Below are positions 1-5,219 of a stretch of DNA of 5,219 nucleotides, in pieces (position 1 is the first letter of the stretch; every line of letters begins with the position of its first letter). Under the pieces are notes generated by a model. That model had not been told where the DNA came from, did no database searches, and saw only the letters and a program-made list of their open reading frames with translations. Source of the DNA: Cyclobacteriaceae bacterium (GTDB lineage Bacteria; Bacteroidota; Bacteroidia; Cytophagales; Cyclobacteriaceae); the NCBI GenBank assembly GCA_029882675.1, contig JAOUKJ010000325.1, positions 1-5,219 on the forward strand, in the 5' to 3' direction. The position numbers were made by a program, and so were the translations under genes.

Positions 1-256
1 TGCACAAAAGTTAGGCCTGATGATGCAACAGATGGGTAAAGTACATCAGGTCATCACCATTACCCACCTTCCCCAGATTGCTGCCCGGGGCAATACACAC
101 TATTTTGTCTATAAAGACCAGCATCACAAAGGGGTAGCCAGTAAAATTAAAACCCTGGATAATGACCAGCGGGTTGAGGCTATTGCACGAATGATCGCCG
201 GTGATAATCCTTCATCTTCCGCCCTCGAAAGTGCACGTGAGTTGATCAAGGGTTAG
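1..256 (+). CDS. recN: DNA repair protein RecN, C-terminal fragment (5' end outside window)
   Basis: This is the last 84 or so residues of a reading frame that is open from the left edge (first full codon at position 2) and ends at TAG 254-256. RecN is a cytoplasmic SMC-like ATPase that acts in recombinational repair of double-strand breaks. The visible part carries the family's C-terminal ATPase-head signature VITITHLPQIAARG, where the histidine belongs to the ABC/SMC H-loop. It is followed by the typical HYFVYKD strand and the ending pattern of ...RVEAIARMIAG...SALESARELI, which closely matches RecN C-termini as I know them. The Walker A, coiled-coil and signature regions lie upstream, outside the window. 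The methionine at position 20 is internal, not a start. GC content is moderate (30 of 60 bases in 181-240), like the minus-strand operon and unlike the kinase gene that follows. The C-terminus looks intact. Confidence 0.93.
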   Translation, partial: AQKLGLMMQQMGKVHQVITITHLPQIAARGNTHYFVYKDQHHKGVASKIKTLDNDQRVEAIARMIAGDNPSSSALESARELIKG

Positions 257-324
257 CAACCTGTGACACGACAATCGTAAGTTGGCAAAAATTAGATTTA
301 TTGGTGACAGTAAATAATTAGTCA

Positions 325-339
325 ATAGAATATTTCTAT
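325..339. repeat. Short perfect inverted repeat in the AT-rich leader
   Basis: ATAGAA at 325-330 and TTCTAT at 334-339 are perfect inverted copies separated by TAT. The stem is only 6 bp and mostly A/T, so it could arise by chance in a region this AT-rich. It could be a small protein-binding site for the kinase promoter region, but nothing else supports that. Confidence 0.3.
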
Positions 340-420
340 CTGAAAAGTCAATTTGTCACTAAATATTGTATAATTAAGAATTAATATAAAATAACAATTT
401 TAAAATACCTATTATTGAGT

Positions 421-452
421 ATTGTTTTTGTTCATTGCCTTCCATAATTTTA
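421..452 (+). promoter_or_regulatory. Candidate Bacteroidota-type promoter for the kinase gene
   Basis: ATTG at 421-424 is followed, after 20 bases, by TAATTTTA at 445-452. Each differs by one base from the Bacteroidota housekeeping promoter elements (TTTG near -33 and TAnnTTTG near -7), and the spacing is about right. Transcription would begin near 457 and leave a leader of roughly 40 bases before the ATG at 500. Because the surroundings are so AT-rich, chance matches are likely. Confidence 0.25.
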
Positions 453-499
453 AAGTTCGAATATTTAATAACTAAAAGTATTTTCATAAACGTTAATAC

Positions 500-2371
500 A
501 TGTTGTACGCTGAGGAACTTTTAACAAAACCAGAAGACTTATTGGGAATAATGGAAATTCTCCCGGATCCCTGTATGGTTGTCAATACCAAAGGTAACAT
601 CATTCTGGCGAATAAATTGTTAAACGATCTTTTTGGTTATGACGACCAGGAGCTTGATCAAGAACCTATGCACTGTTTGCTGCTGGACGATCACCGCAAT
701 ATGCACGAAGGTCATTTTAAGGCTTATTTTGCCAACCCCAAATCCAGACGGATGGGTAAAAACCTCAATATTTATGGAATCAAAAAGGACGGCTCAGTCA
801 TTCCAATAGACGTAAGCCTGATACCCATTTATAAAAATGAGCCGTTGGTGATTGCTTCCATCAGAGACTTGACTGAATTGAAAAAGATAGAGCAAAAGCT
901 CGCCTATTCTACACAGATGTCATTGATTTCAGAATCACTATCGATTATTAATTATGTTGTTGAACCAAAGCAACGGAATGAAGTCACCTACATAAGTCCC
1001 AATGTAGAAAAAATAACCGGATATGAACCGGCATCATTCGTCCATAATCATACATTTTGGTTTGAGCGCATTCACCCACTTGACAAGGCCGAAGTTTATT
1101 CCAAAAGGCTCCAATTGTACAAAGATGGCAATGCTTCATGCGAATACAGGCTTAAAGTAAAGTGGGGTGAATACAGATGGTTTTTCGATAATCTTAAAAT
1201 TGTTAAACTGGGAGGCCAAATAGATCATATTGCGGGGTTCATGATCGATATTACTGAAAAAAAACAGCGTGAAATGGAATTGGTCTTTCAGCGAAAAAAA
1301 CTCGAAGAGGCTCAAATAATAGCCCGATTAGGACATTTTGTCTGGCATCAAGAAAACAACATATTAGAAATTTCAGATCAGCTGATTGAGGTACTCGGCC
1401 TGACAGAAAATAAAGATTTACTAAATAGTAAAAAGCTATTCTATTTGATTGAAGAGAAGCATAGATTTAAGGCTTTGTATAAAATTAGAATGTCGGCCTA
1501 TAAACCTGACAACACGGTAGATATGGATCTTCCGATAATTGTAAACGGTCTCCGGAAATTTATCAACCTCAAAGGAAAAATGGAAGGCGTTTCTAAAATT
1601 AACCGGGTGTTTTCGGCCACTGTGCAAGAAATCACTGAACGAAAAATAGCTGAACAGGAAATCATCGATTCAAAAAACGAGCTTTCAGCAAGAAAATTCG
1701 AACTTGACCAATTTGTTTACAGAATATCGCATGACCTGCAAGCTCCTGTATCATCTATATTGGGGCTGGTTAATCTTTTGAAATACGAAAAAAAGGATGT
1801 TGACCTTTCGGAATATATTACACGGATAGGTAGTAGTGCTTTAATGCTTGATTCGTTTTTGAAATCGATAAATAATCATTTAAAGGTGATTAACGACGAG
1901 GGCAAACAAAAAGAGGTCATTGATTTCCATAATATACTAAAAAACTGTTTGACCAACCTACGGAATTTACATCATTACGACAGATTGAAAGTCTCTCTGG
2001 AAGTAGATAATCAGGAAATATTTAATTATACGAATGATCCGCAGAAAATAGAAATCATATTCAACAATCTCCTTTCCAATGCCATTAAATATATTGATCC
2101 AAATAAACCAGAGAACCGCTTGGACATCAGTATAAACGAAAGTAATGGCTTTCTAATCATAACGCTGAGAGACAATGGACTAGGCATGACTGATGGAATA
2201 CTCAAAAATGTATTCAATATGTTTTACCGGGGAACGGAAATATCTACCGGATCGGGTCTTGGTTTATACATCGTAAAACAGGCAGTAGTCAAACTAAAGG
2301 GCACCATTTACATAAGGAGTGTACAGGGGGAATTTACATTGATAGAAATTAAAATTCCTTTCAATAGTTGA
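500..2371 (+). CDS. Multi-PAS sensor histidine kinase, soluble, orphan
   Basis: A 623-residue protein that should autophosphorylate on histidine in response to a signal sensed by its PAS domains and pass the phosphate to an unlinked response regulator. PAS 1 covers about residues 13-128, with KDGSVIPIDVSLIPI and the closing IRDLTELKK. PAS 2 is about 143-256, with YISPNVEKITGY, EYRLKVKWGEYRWF and DITEKK. A weaker third PAS-like region is about 270-385, closing in QEITERK. A short helical linker leads to the HisKA domain, whose H-box RISHDLQAP places the phospho-acceptor at H411. The catalytic ATPase domain shows the N-box (FNNLLSNAIK, 521-530), G1 (DNGLG, 558-562), F-box (FNMFYRG, 572-578) and G2 (GSGLGL, 584-589), all intact. 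No signal peptide, transmembrane helix or receiver domain is seen, so it should be cytoplasmic. ATG 500 is chosen because PAS 1 begins soon after it; no clear Shine-Dalgarno precedes it. GC is low (21/60 and 23/60 in two sampled blocks) compared with its neighbours. The ligand is unknown. Confidence 0.92.
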   Translation: MLYAEELLTKPEDLLGIMEILPDPCMVVNTKGNIILANKLLNDLFGYDDQELDQEPMHCLLLDDHRNMHEGHFKAYFANPKSRRMGKNLNIYGIKKDGSVIPIDVSLIPIYKNEPLVIASIRDLTELKKIEQKLAYSTQMSLISESLSIINYVVEPKQRNEVTYISPNVEKITGYEPASFVHNHTFWFERIHPLDKAEVYSKRLQLYKDGNASCEYRLKVKWGEYRWFFDNLKIVKLGGQIDHIAGFMIDITEKKQREMELVFQRKKLEEAQIIARLGHFVWHQENNILEISDQLIEVLGLTENKDLLNSKKLFYLIEEKHRFKALYKIRMSAYKPDNTVDMDLPIIVNGLRKFINLKGKMEGVSKINRVFSATVQEITERKIAEQEIIDSKNELSARKFELDQFVYRISHDLQAPVSSILGLVNLLKYEKKDVDLSEYITRIGSSALMLDSFLKSINNHLKVINDEGKQKEVIDFHNILKNCLTNLRNLHHYDRLKVSLEVDNQEIFNYTNDPQKIEIIFNNLLSNAIKYIDPNKPENRLDISINESNGFLIITLRDNGLGMTDGILKNVFNMFYRGTEISTGSGLGLYIVKQAVVKLKGTIYIRSVQGEFTLIEIKIPFNS

Positions 2372-2455
2372 CAATAACTTGCCCAAAATCTATGCTCGAA
2401 AGGCGCTCGTAAAATTATAAATGAGGTAAAGAAAAATGTTAACACGTATTATCCT

Positions 2456-4036
2456 TTATCCGTTACTTCCGATTTCCTTTTCATGAATAACTCTGGAATA
2501 CCGCCTTCCATCAACCGTAATGTTCCATATATACCAATCTTTTTTTACTTCCCGCTTGTATTCATTTTGCTGATCCCAGGATAATGAATATGTAGAAGAA
2601 CGTGTAGATCTTGTTTTGTCGCTCCAGACCAGGTTCCCTTCCAGATCCTCCACGCGTGATTCAATGGTATGCTGCCTTTTACTGTTGTCAAAAAATAAAT
2701 CCAGACGAGAGCCTGCTTTATCCCTCACAACATCACTGATTCTGGCCTGATTTATATCCAACTGCGGTACATTGTATTCCTCAGTGCTTGAGGTACGGTC
2801 TATCACTTCCAGGCCATCCATAGAAGGGCTGCCCAGGTTGTGTATTTCAGCGGCATATCGCAGGAAGGGTGCATGGGCATTGGGATAGCCGTCAGCCGGA
2901 CGGCCTTCTTCAGTGGTATTAAGAACAGAGTAGTTATTTTGCTTCCGGTGCTTATTGATCAGCGCCAAAGCATAGCTGTCCAGTGCCACCGGATCACGGC
3001 TTACCGCCAGCGCATTTTCACCAAACACCTGTCCCGACAAAGGACCCCCATGATAAACGCCGGCCAGGGCGTCCATCACATTCAGAATACAGGGGGTTTG
3101 TTCCTGGATTGCTTTGTAAAATACAGGGATACATTTACGGGTGCCAGCAAATGGCGATGACAGGGCATCACGCCATTCGGTATTGCCATGGGTAGCCACG
3201 GGGTTGTCAGTACAACCATAAGTGTTTTTCATTACGCCCGTTACACCTGAGGCCCGATGGGTCTTGGCATTGGCCACATTGATCATAAAATCATTTTCAT
3301 ACACGGCCGGGATAATTCGTTGTGGTGCCTGGTACTTTTCAGGAAAATCAGGTGCCGCCAAAAACTGTGGTGCATCGGCCGGTATTTCTTTGCCATTACG
3401 GGCAGCCACCCAATGCAATCCATAGGTTCCGCGGGCCAGGTCTTTACGAATACCCATATCATTGCGAATGACGGGCCGGTACCCTTGCCGTAAGGTGTAT
3501 TTCATCCGGTCATCCGATAGATAAATCGCATCATATAGCAGGATGTTTTCAATGGGAAAGGTGCCATCCAACATTTGTGTCAAGCCTGCGACAATGGCAT
3601 CGGTAAGGGCTACTTTCGGGCCGTAGGGACAAATGGTATCCGACCAGTCATTGATTTCCGGGCCTTCACCGTATGAGAAATTTAATTTAACAGAAATGGT
3701 GGTGTCTTTATTGGGATGTCCGGCAGGAAAGAGAGATTCCCAGGCCTTTCCTACATTTTCTTTGCCTGTCAGTTTTTTTACCGCCGTATCCACCATATTC
3801 GAAACGCGCACCCTGTTAACTGTATAATCCACCACTTTATTGAGGACTACACCATCGCGATTAGGGCTTTGACTCCCCGGAATGGTTTGTAGTGAGGAGG
3901 CCAGATGATCCACCACACTGATAATATGGGAAGAAGCACCGGAAAACAAAGAGGCTTTCCCCGTTAAAATAAAAGGGCCCATATTGGCAGCCATCAGTGC
4001 TTTTGCACCTGATTGCAGGAATTGGCGACGTTTCAT
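2456..4036 (-). CDS. Tat-exported DUF362 domain protein with C-terminal beta-rich extension
   Basis: A 526-residue protein of unknown reaction, second gene of a minus-strand operon. The N-terminus MKRRQFLQSG is a twin-arginine motif (R3-R4) followed by a moderately hydrophobic stretch; cleavage may fall near FSGA-SS (residue 34), so it is predicted to be exported folded. The DUF362 core runs from about residue 110 to 365. Its characteristic segments are TTISVKLNFSYGEGP (112-126), a helix then ENILLYD (163-169), DFMINVANAKTHRASGVTGVMKNTYG (the family's invariant-looking core, about 249-274, described by its N253, K258, H260 and K270), then DALAGVYHGGP (322-332) and SRDPVALD (346-353). Residues about 425-520 lie beyond the core and look like a beta-sandwich: RLDLFFD, NLVWSD, YIWNITVDGRRYSRVI. 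That end resembles FlgD-type Ig-like domains (inference). Four cysteines (C136, C275, C302, C316) show no CxxC cluster, so a ferredoxin-type iron-sulfur cluster is unlikely. ATG 4036 lies 15 bp after the upstream gene's stop. Confidence 0.85.
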   Translation of the reverse strand: MKRRQFLQSGAKALMAANMGPFILTGKASLFSGASSHIISVVDHLASSLQTIPGSQSPNRDGVVLNKVVDYTVNRVRVSNMVDTAVKKLTGKENVGKAWESLFPAGHPNKDTTISVKLNFSYGEGPEINDWSDTICPYGPKVALTDAIVAGLTQMLDGTFPIENILLYDAIYLSDDRMKYTLRQGYRPVIRNDMGIRKDLARGTYGLHWVAARNGKEIPADAPQFLAAPDFPEKYQAPQRIIPAVYENDFMINVANAKTHRASGVTGVMKNTYGCTDNPVATHGNTEWRDALSSPFAGTRKCIPVFYKAIQEQTPCILNVMDALAGVYHGGPLSGQVFGENALAVSRDPVALDSYALALINKHRKQNNYSVLNTTEEGRPADGYPNAHAPFLRYAAEIHNLGSPSMDGLEVIDRTSSTEEYNVPQLDINQARISDVVRDKAGSRLDLFFDNSKRQHTIESRVEDLEGNLVWSDKTRSTRSSTYSLSWDQQNEYKREVKKDWYIWNITVDGRRYSRVIHEKEIGSNG

Positions 4037-4051
4037 AAAAATTATTTCAGA

Positions 4052-4957
4052 TTAATACCCCCATTTATTCATTCTTTCCAGATCTTCTTTCATACAGTCC
4101 AGTGGTGCCACACCCTGATAGGATTCCTGTTCGATGATGAAATGTACCGTACCACCCGATGTGCGGGCCATGTCAATAATCTCTTTTATTTTGATCAGGC
4201 CATCGCCCAGAATAGTGCTTTCAAAGCCCCCATGGCCATCGTCACTTTTGATCATATCCTTGACATGTAAGGACTCAAACCGGCCGGGATATTTTTTCAG
4301 CAAATCAGCAGCATTTGCCCCTCCAATCACCATATTGCCGATGTCAAGTTGTTGTATTACTCCTTCGGGATCGGTGTTCTGTAGAATAATATCATATATT
4401 GTGGAGCCATTCAGCTTTTCGCTGAACTCAAAGTCATGATTGTGGTAGCCGAACTTCATACCCATCTTCTTACAGTGTTCGCCACACTGGTTAAAGACCT
4501 CCATGAATCTTTTTAAACGGTCTTCATCCTGGCGCAGGCTTTGGTCCAGCCAGGGACTTATCACATACTGCATACCTACTTCAGCGGCATCTTCCAGGGT
4601 GTATTTCCAACTGCTTGTAAAGTCTTTGGAGCCGCTGTCCCAATGGTTTTTACCCAGCACCGAATGTCCTGAAGGCATCTTCATGCCCAGGTCGTCAAGA
4701 ATAGACTTAAACTCCTTTACCGGATAGCCGTAAAATTTGCGATCGGAATAGCCGGCATGTTCTACATTGACATAGCCCATTTTAGCCAGTTTCTTCAATG
4801 AATCGAGGGGTGCTGTTTTCATGTCATCGCGTATGGAATAGAGTTGTAGCCCAAGGATTTCCGCTTTCTTAAGCGCAAAAAGCGATGGATTTACCAATGC
4901 CAACCCCGCCAGTGTAGCGGCACCCTGCTTCATAAACCTCCTTCTCGAGTTATTCAT
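4052..4957 (-). CDS. Tat-exported sugar phosphate isomerase/epimerase-like TIM-barrel protein
   Basis: A 301-residue member of the xylose isomerase-like TIM-barrel (AP endonuclease family 2) group, which includes metal-dependent sugar isomerases, epimerases and related enzymes. The N-terminus SRRRFMK (4-10) fits the Tat consensus S-R-R-x-F-L-K closely, then comes the hydrophobic AATLAGLALV and a possible cleavage near A28; the mature barrel begins at ILGLQLYSIRDDM (34-46). Family motifs follow in order: VNVEHAGY (63-70), FGYHNHDFEF (169-178), QLDIGNM (203-209), LHVKDM (230-235) and FIIEQE (273-278). By family analogy D205, H231 and E276 plus a residue of the YHNHDFE segment would hold a divalent metal. 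Length is normal for the family plus a signal peptide. It is the first gene of the operon, with the DUF362 gene 15 bp downstream. The ATG at 4957 is supported because it immediately precedes the Tat motif. No strong Shine-Dalgarno is visible. The substrate cannot be deduced; free sugars or glycosides fit a periplasmic site better than sugar phosphates. Confidence 0.88.
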   Translation of the reverse strand: MNNSRRRFMKQGAATLAGLALVNPSLFALKKAEILGLQLYSIRDDMKTAPLDSLKKLAKMGYVNVEHAGYSDRKFYGYPVKEFKSILDDLGMKMPSGHSVLGKNHWDSGSKDFTSSWKYTLEDAAEVGMQYVISPWLDQSLRQDEDRLKRFMEVFNQCGEHCKKMGMKFGYHNHDFEFSEKLNGSTIYDIILQNTDPEGVIQQLDIGNMVIGGANAADLLKKYPGRFESLHVKDMIKSDDGHGGFESTILGDGLIKIKEIIDMARTSGGTVHFIIEQESYQGVAPLDCMKEDLERMNKWGY

Positions 4958-4990
4958 CTTTATTCAGTTAGTGATTATCGGTATATATTC

Positions 4991-4999
4991 GTCCAGGAC
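4991..4999. repeat. Small palindrome GTCCAGGAC upstream of the operon
   Basis: GTCC and GGAC are perfect inverted arms around a central A. The site lies between the larger palindrome and the first start codon, so it would fall in the 5' leader or at the promoter of the isomerase/DUF362 operon. The arm is only 4 bp, so it may be incidental. Confidence 0.3.
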
Positions 5000-5008
5000 C
5001 TTCCTCAG

Positions 5009-5033
5009 ATCGGATAAAATAATTTAATCCGAT
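5009..5033. promoter_or_regulatory. 25-bp near-perfect palindrome, candidate operator of the isomerase/DUF362 operon
   Basis: Outer arms ATCGGAT (5009-5015) and ATCCGAT (5027-5033) are exact inverted copies. Inner arms AAAT (5017-5020) and ATTT (5022-5025) are also exact, centred on 5021; only one pair of positions, 5016 and 5026, breaks the symmetry. It lies 51 bp upstream of the isomerase start and about 105 bp upstream of the tRNA gene, between two divergently transcribed units. It therefore cannot terminate either of them, which favours a dimeric-regulator binding site. No regulator gene is present in the window, and no convincing TAnnTTTG promoter box was found on the minus strand beside it. 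Confidence 0.6.
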
Positions 5034-5090
5034 AAATTAATAAATATTTGGAAATAATAAAAATAACTACGGGCGATGATACTTCAATAA

Positions 5091-5124
5091 ATTGTTCCGC
5101 AATTCATAGAAACTGTTTAATTTG
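5091..5124 (+). promoter_or_regulatory. Candidate Bacteroidota-type promoter of the tRNA-Arg gene
   Basis: ATTG at 5091-5094 and, after 22 bases, TTAATTTG at 5117-5124 resemble the -33 TTTG and -7 TAnnTTTG elements of Bacteroidota housekeeping promoters, with one mismatch in each. The second element ends 14 bases before the first base of the mature tRNA, which would give a short 5' leader for RNase P to remove. The position relative to the tRNA gene is the main support. Confidence 0.4.
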
Positions 5125-5138
5125 CGCCTTCATTGAAT

Positions 5139-5210
5139 GGCCCCGTTGTATAATGGATATTATGTAGGTTTCCGGAACCTAAGATCCAGGTTCGATTCCT
5201 GGCGGGGCTA
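5139..5210 (+). tRNA. tRNA-Arg, anticodon CCG
   Basis: A 72-nt cloverleaf can be folded by hand. The acceptor stem pairs GGCCCCG (5139-5145) with CGGGGCT (5203-5209), where the terminal pair is G-U, and A at 5210 is the discriminator. The D arm is GTAT/TTAT around loop AATGGATA, with GG and A20, the latter a known arginine identity base. The anticodon stem is TAGGT/ACCTA (5165-5169, 5177-5181) with loop TTCCGGA, placing anticodon CCG at 5172-5174, which reads CGG. The variable loop is 4 nt (AGAT). The T arm is CCAGG, TTCGATT, CCTGG. No CCA is encoded: CTA follows the discriminator, so the CCA end must be added after transcription. It is transcribed away from the minus-strand operon; its terminator lies beyond the window. 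Confidence 0.95.
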
Positions 5211-5219
5211 CTAAACGGG

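Larger units (their letters stand above)
257..499. other. AT-rich non-coding leader between recN and the kinase gene
   Basis: No convincing gene lies here on either strand. The region is extremely AT-rich in its middle: only 7 G/C among the 60 bases 361-420. It holds an inverted repeat at 325-339 (ATAGAA, TAT, TTCTAT). The hexamer GTGACA occurs three times, at 263-268 and 304-309 on the plus strand and at 354-359 on the minus strand. GTCAAT is repeated directly at 321-326 and 347-352. There is no GC-rich hairpin followed by a T-run after recN, so the recN transcript end cannot be placed. The kinase promoter is expected in the right half. Confidence 0.6.

Noticed and set aside
20..256. A complete small gene starting at the ATG at position 20
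   Set aside because: The frame is open to the left edge and the translation matches the C-terminal part of RecN, so the methionine is internal.
369..374. TATAAT sequence resembling a sigma-70 -10 box
   Set aside because: The only -35-like sequence nearby (TTGTCA at 353-358) is just 10 bases away, the surroundings are about 88% A/T, and the inferred Bacteroidota host uses a different consensus.
1436..2217. Two minus-strand open frames inside the kinase gene (1436-1627, 2026-2217)
   Set aside because: They are antisense to the kinase; one of them covers the conserved N-box and G1 coding segment, which fully explains the sequence.
2372..2455. Possible bidirectional terminator between the convergent kinase and DUF362 genes
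   Set aside because: Only a direct repeat of GCTCG (2394-2398, 2405-2409) and a poorly matched inverted repeat (ATAAA near 2417, TTTAT near 2455) are seen; there is no stable GC-rich hairpin with a T-run.
2840..3493. Several plus-strand open frames inside the DUF362 gene (2840-3160, 2983-3195, 3222-3425, 3257-3493)
   Set aside because: They lie antisense to a well-supported coding frame, overlap each other, and their translations show no family resemblance; they are shadows of the real gene.
4013..4727. Plus-strand open frames opposite the isomerase gene (4013-4270, 4134-4439, 4503-4727)
   Set aside because: They are antisense to the recognised TIM-barrel gene, show no motifs and have no promoter or start context of their own.
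5009..5033. Rho-independent terminator at the large palindrome
   Set aside because: Both flanking genes are transcribed away from it, and it has no adjoining T-run typical of a terminator; an operator is the better reading.

Overview
The window most resembles a chromosomal segment of a Bacteroidota bacterium (Chitinophagales/Cytophagales-like). This is inferred from the protein types, the absence of clear Shine-Dalgarno sequences before the starts, AT-rich leaders, promoter-like TTG...TTTG elements, and a tRNA gene without an encoded CCA. No species can be named from the sequence alone.

Layout, left to right. Positions 1-256 (+) hold the 3' end of recN, a DNA repair ATPase gene. Positions 257-499 are a very AT-rich non-coding leader. 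Positions 500-2371 (+) encode a soluble sensor histidine kinase with three PAS-type sensory regions and no receiver or transmembrane segment. Positions 2372-2455 are a short convergent gap without an obvious terminator. Positions 4957-2456 (-) form a two-gene operon: first a Tat-signal-bearing sugar-isomerase/epimerase-like TIM-barrel protein (4052-4957), then, 15 bp downstream, a Tat-signal-bearing DUF362 protein with a C-terminal beta-rich extension (2456-4036). Positions 4958-5138 are a divergent regulatory region with a near-perfect 25-bp palindrome. Positions 5139-5210 (+) are a tRNA-Arg(CCG) gene.

How the parts relate. The two minus-strand genes are very likely co-transcribed. Both products appear to be exported folded through the Tat system, so they probably act together in the periplasm or envelope, plausibly on a sugar or sugar-derived substrate; the reaction is not known. 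The palindrome upstream of the pair is the best candidate operator. The kinase has no partner response regulator in view, and its gene is visibly lower in GC than its flanks, so it may be a separate, more recently acquired unit between recN and the operon. No CRISPR array, transposase, phage gene or recognised defence system is present. The least described part of the window is the Tat-exported isomerase/DUF362 pair.
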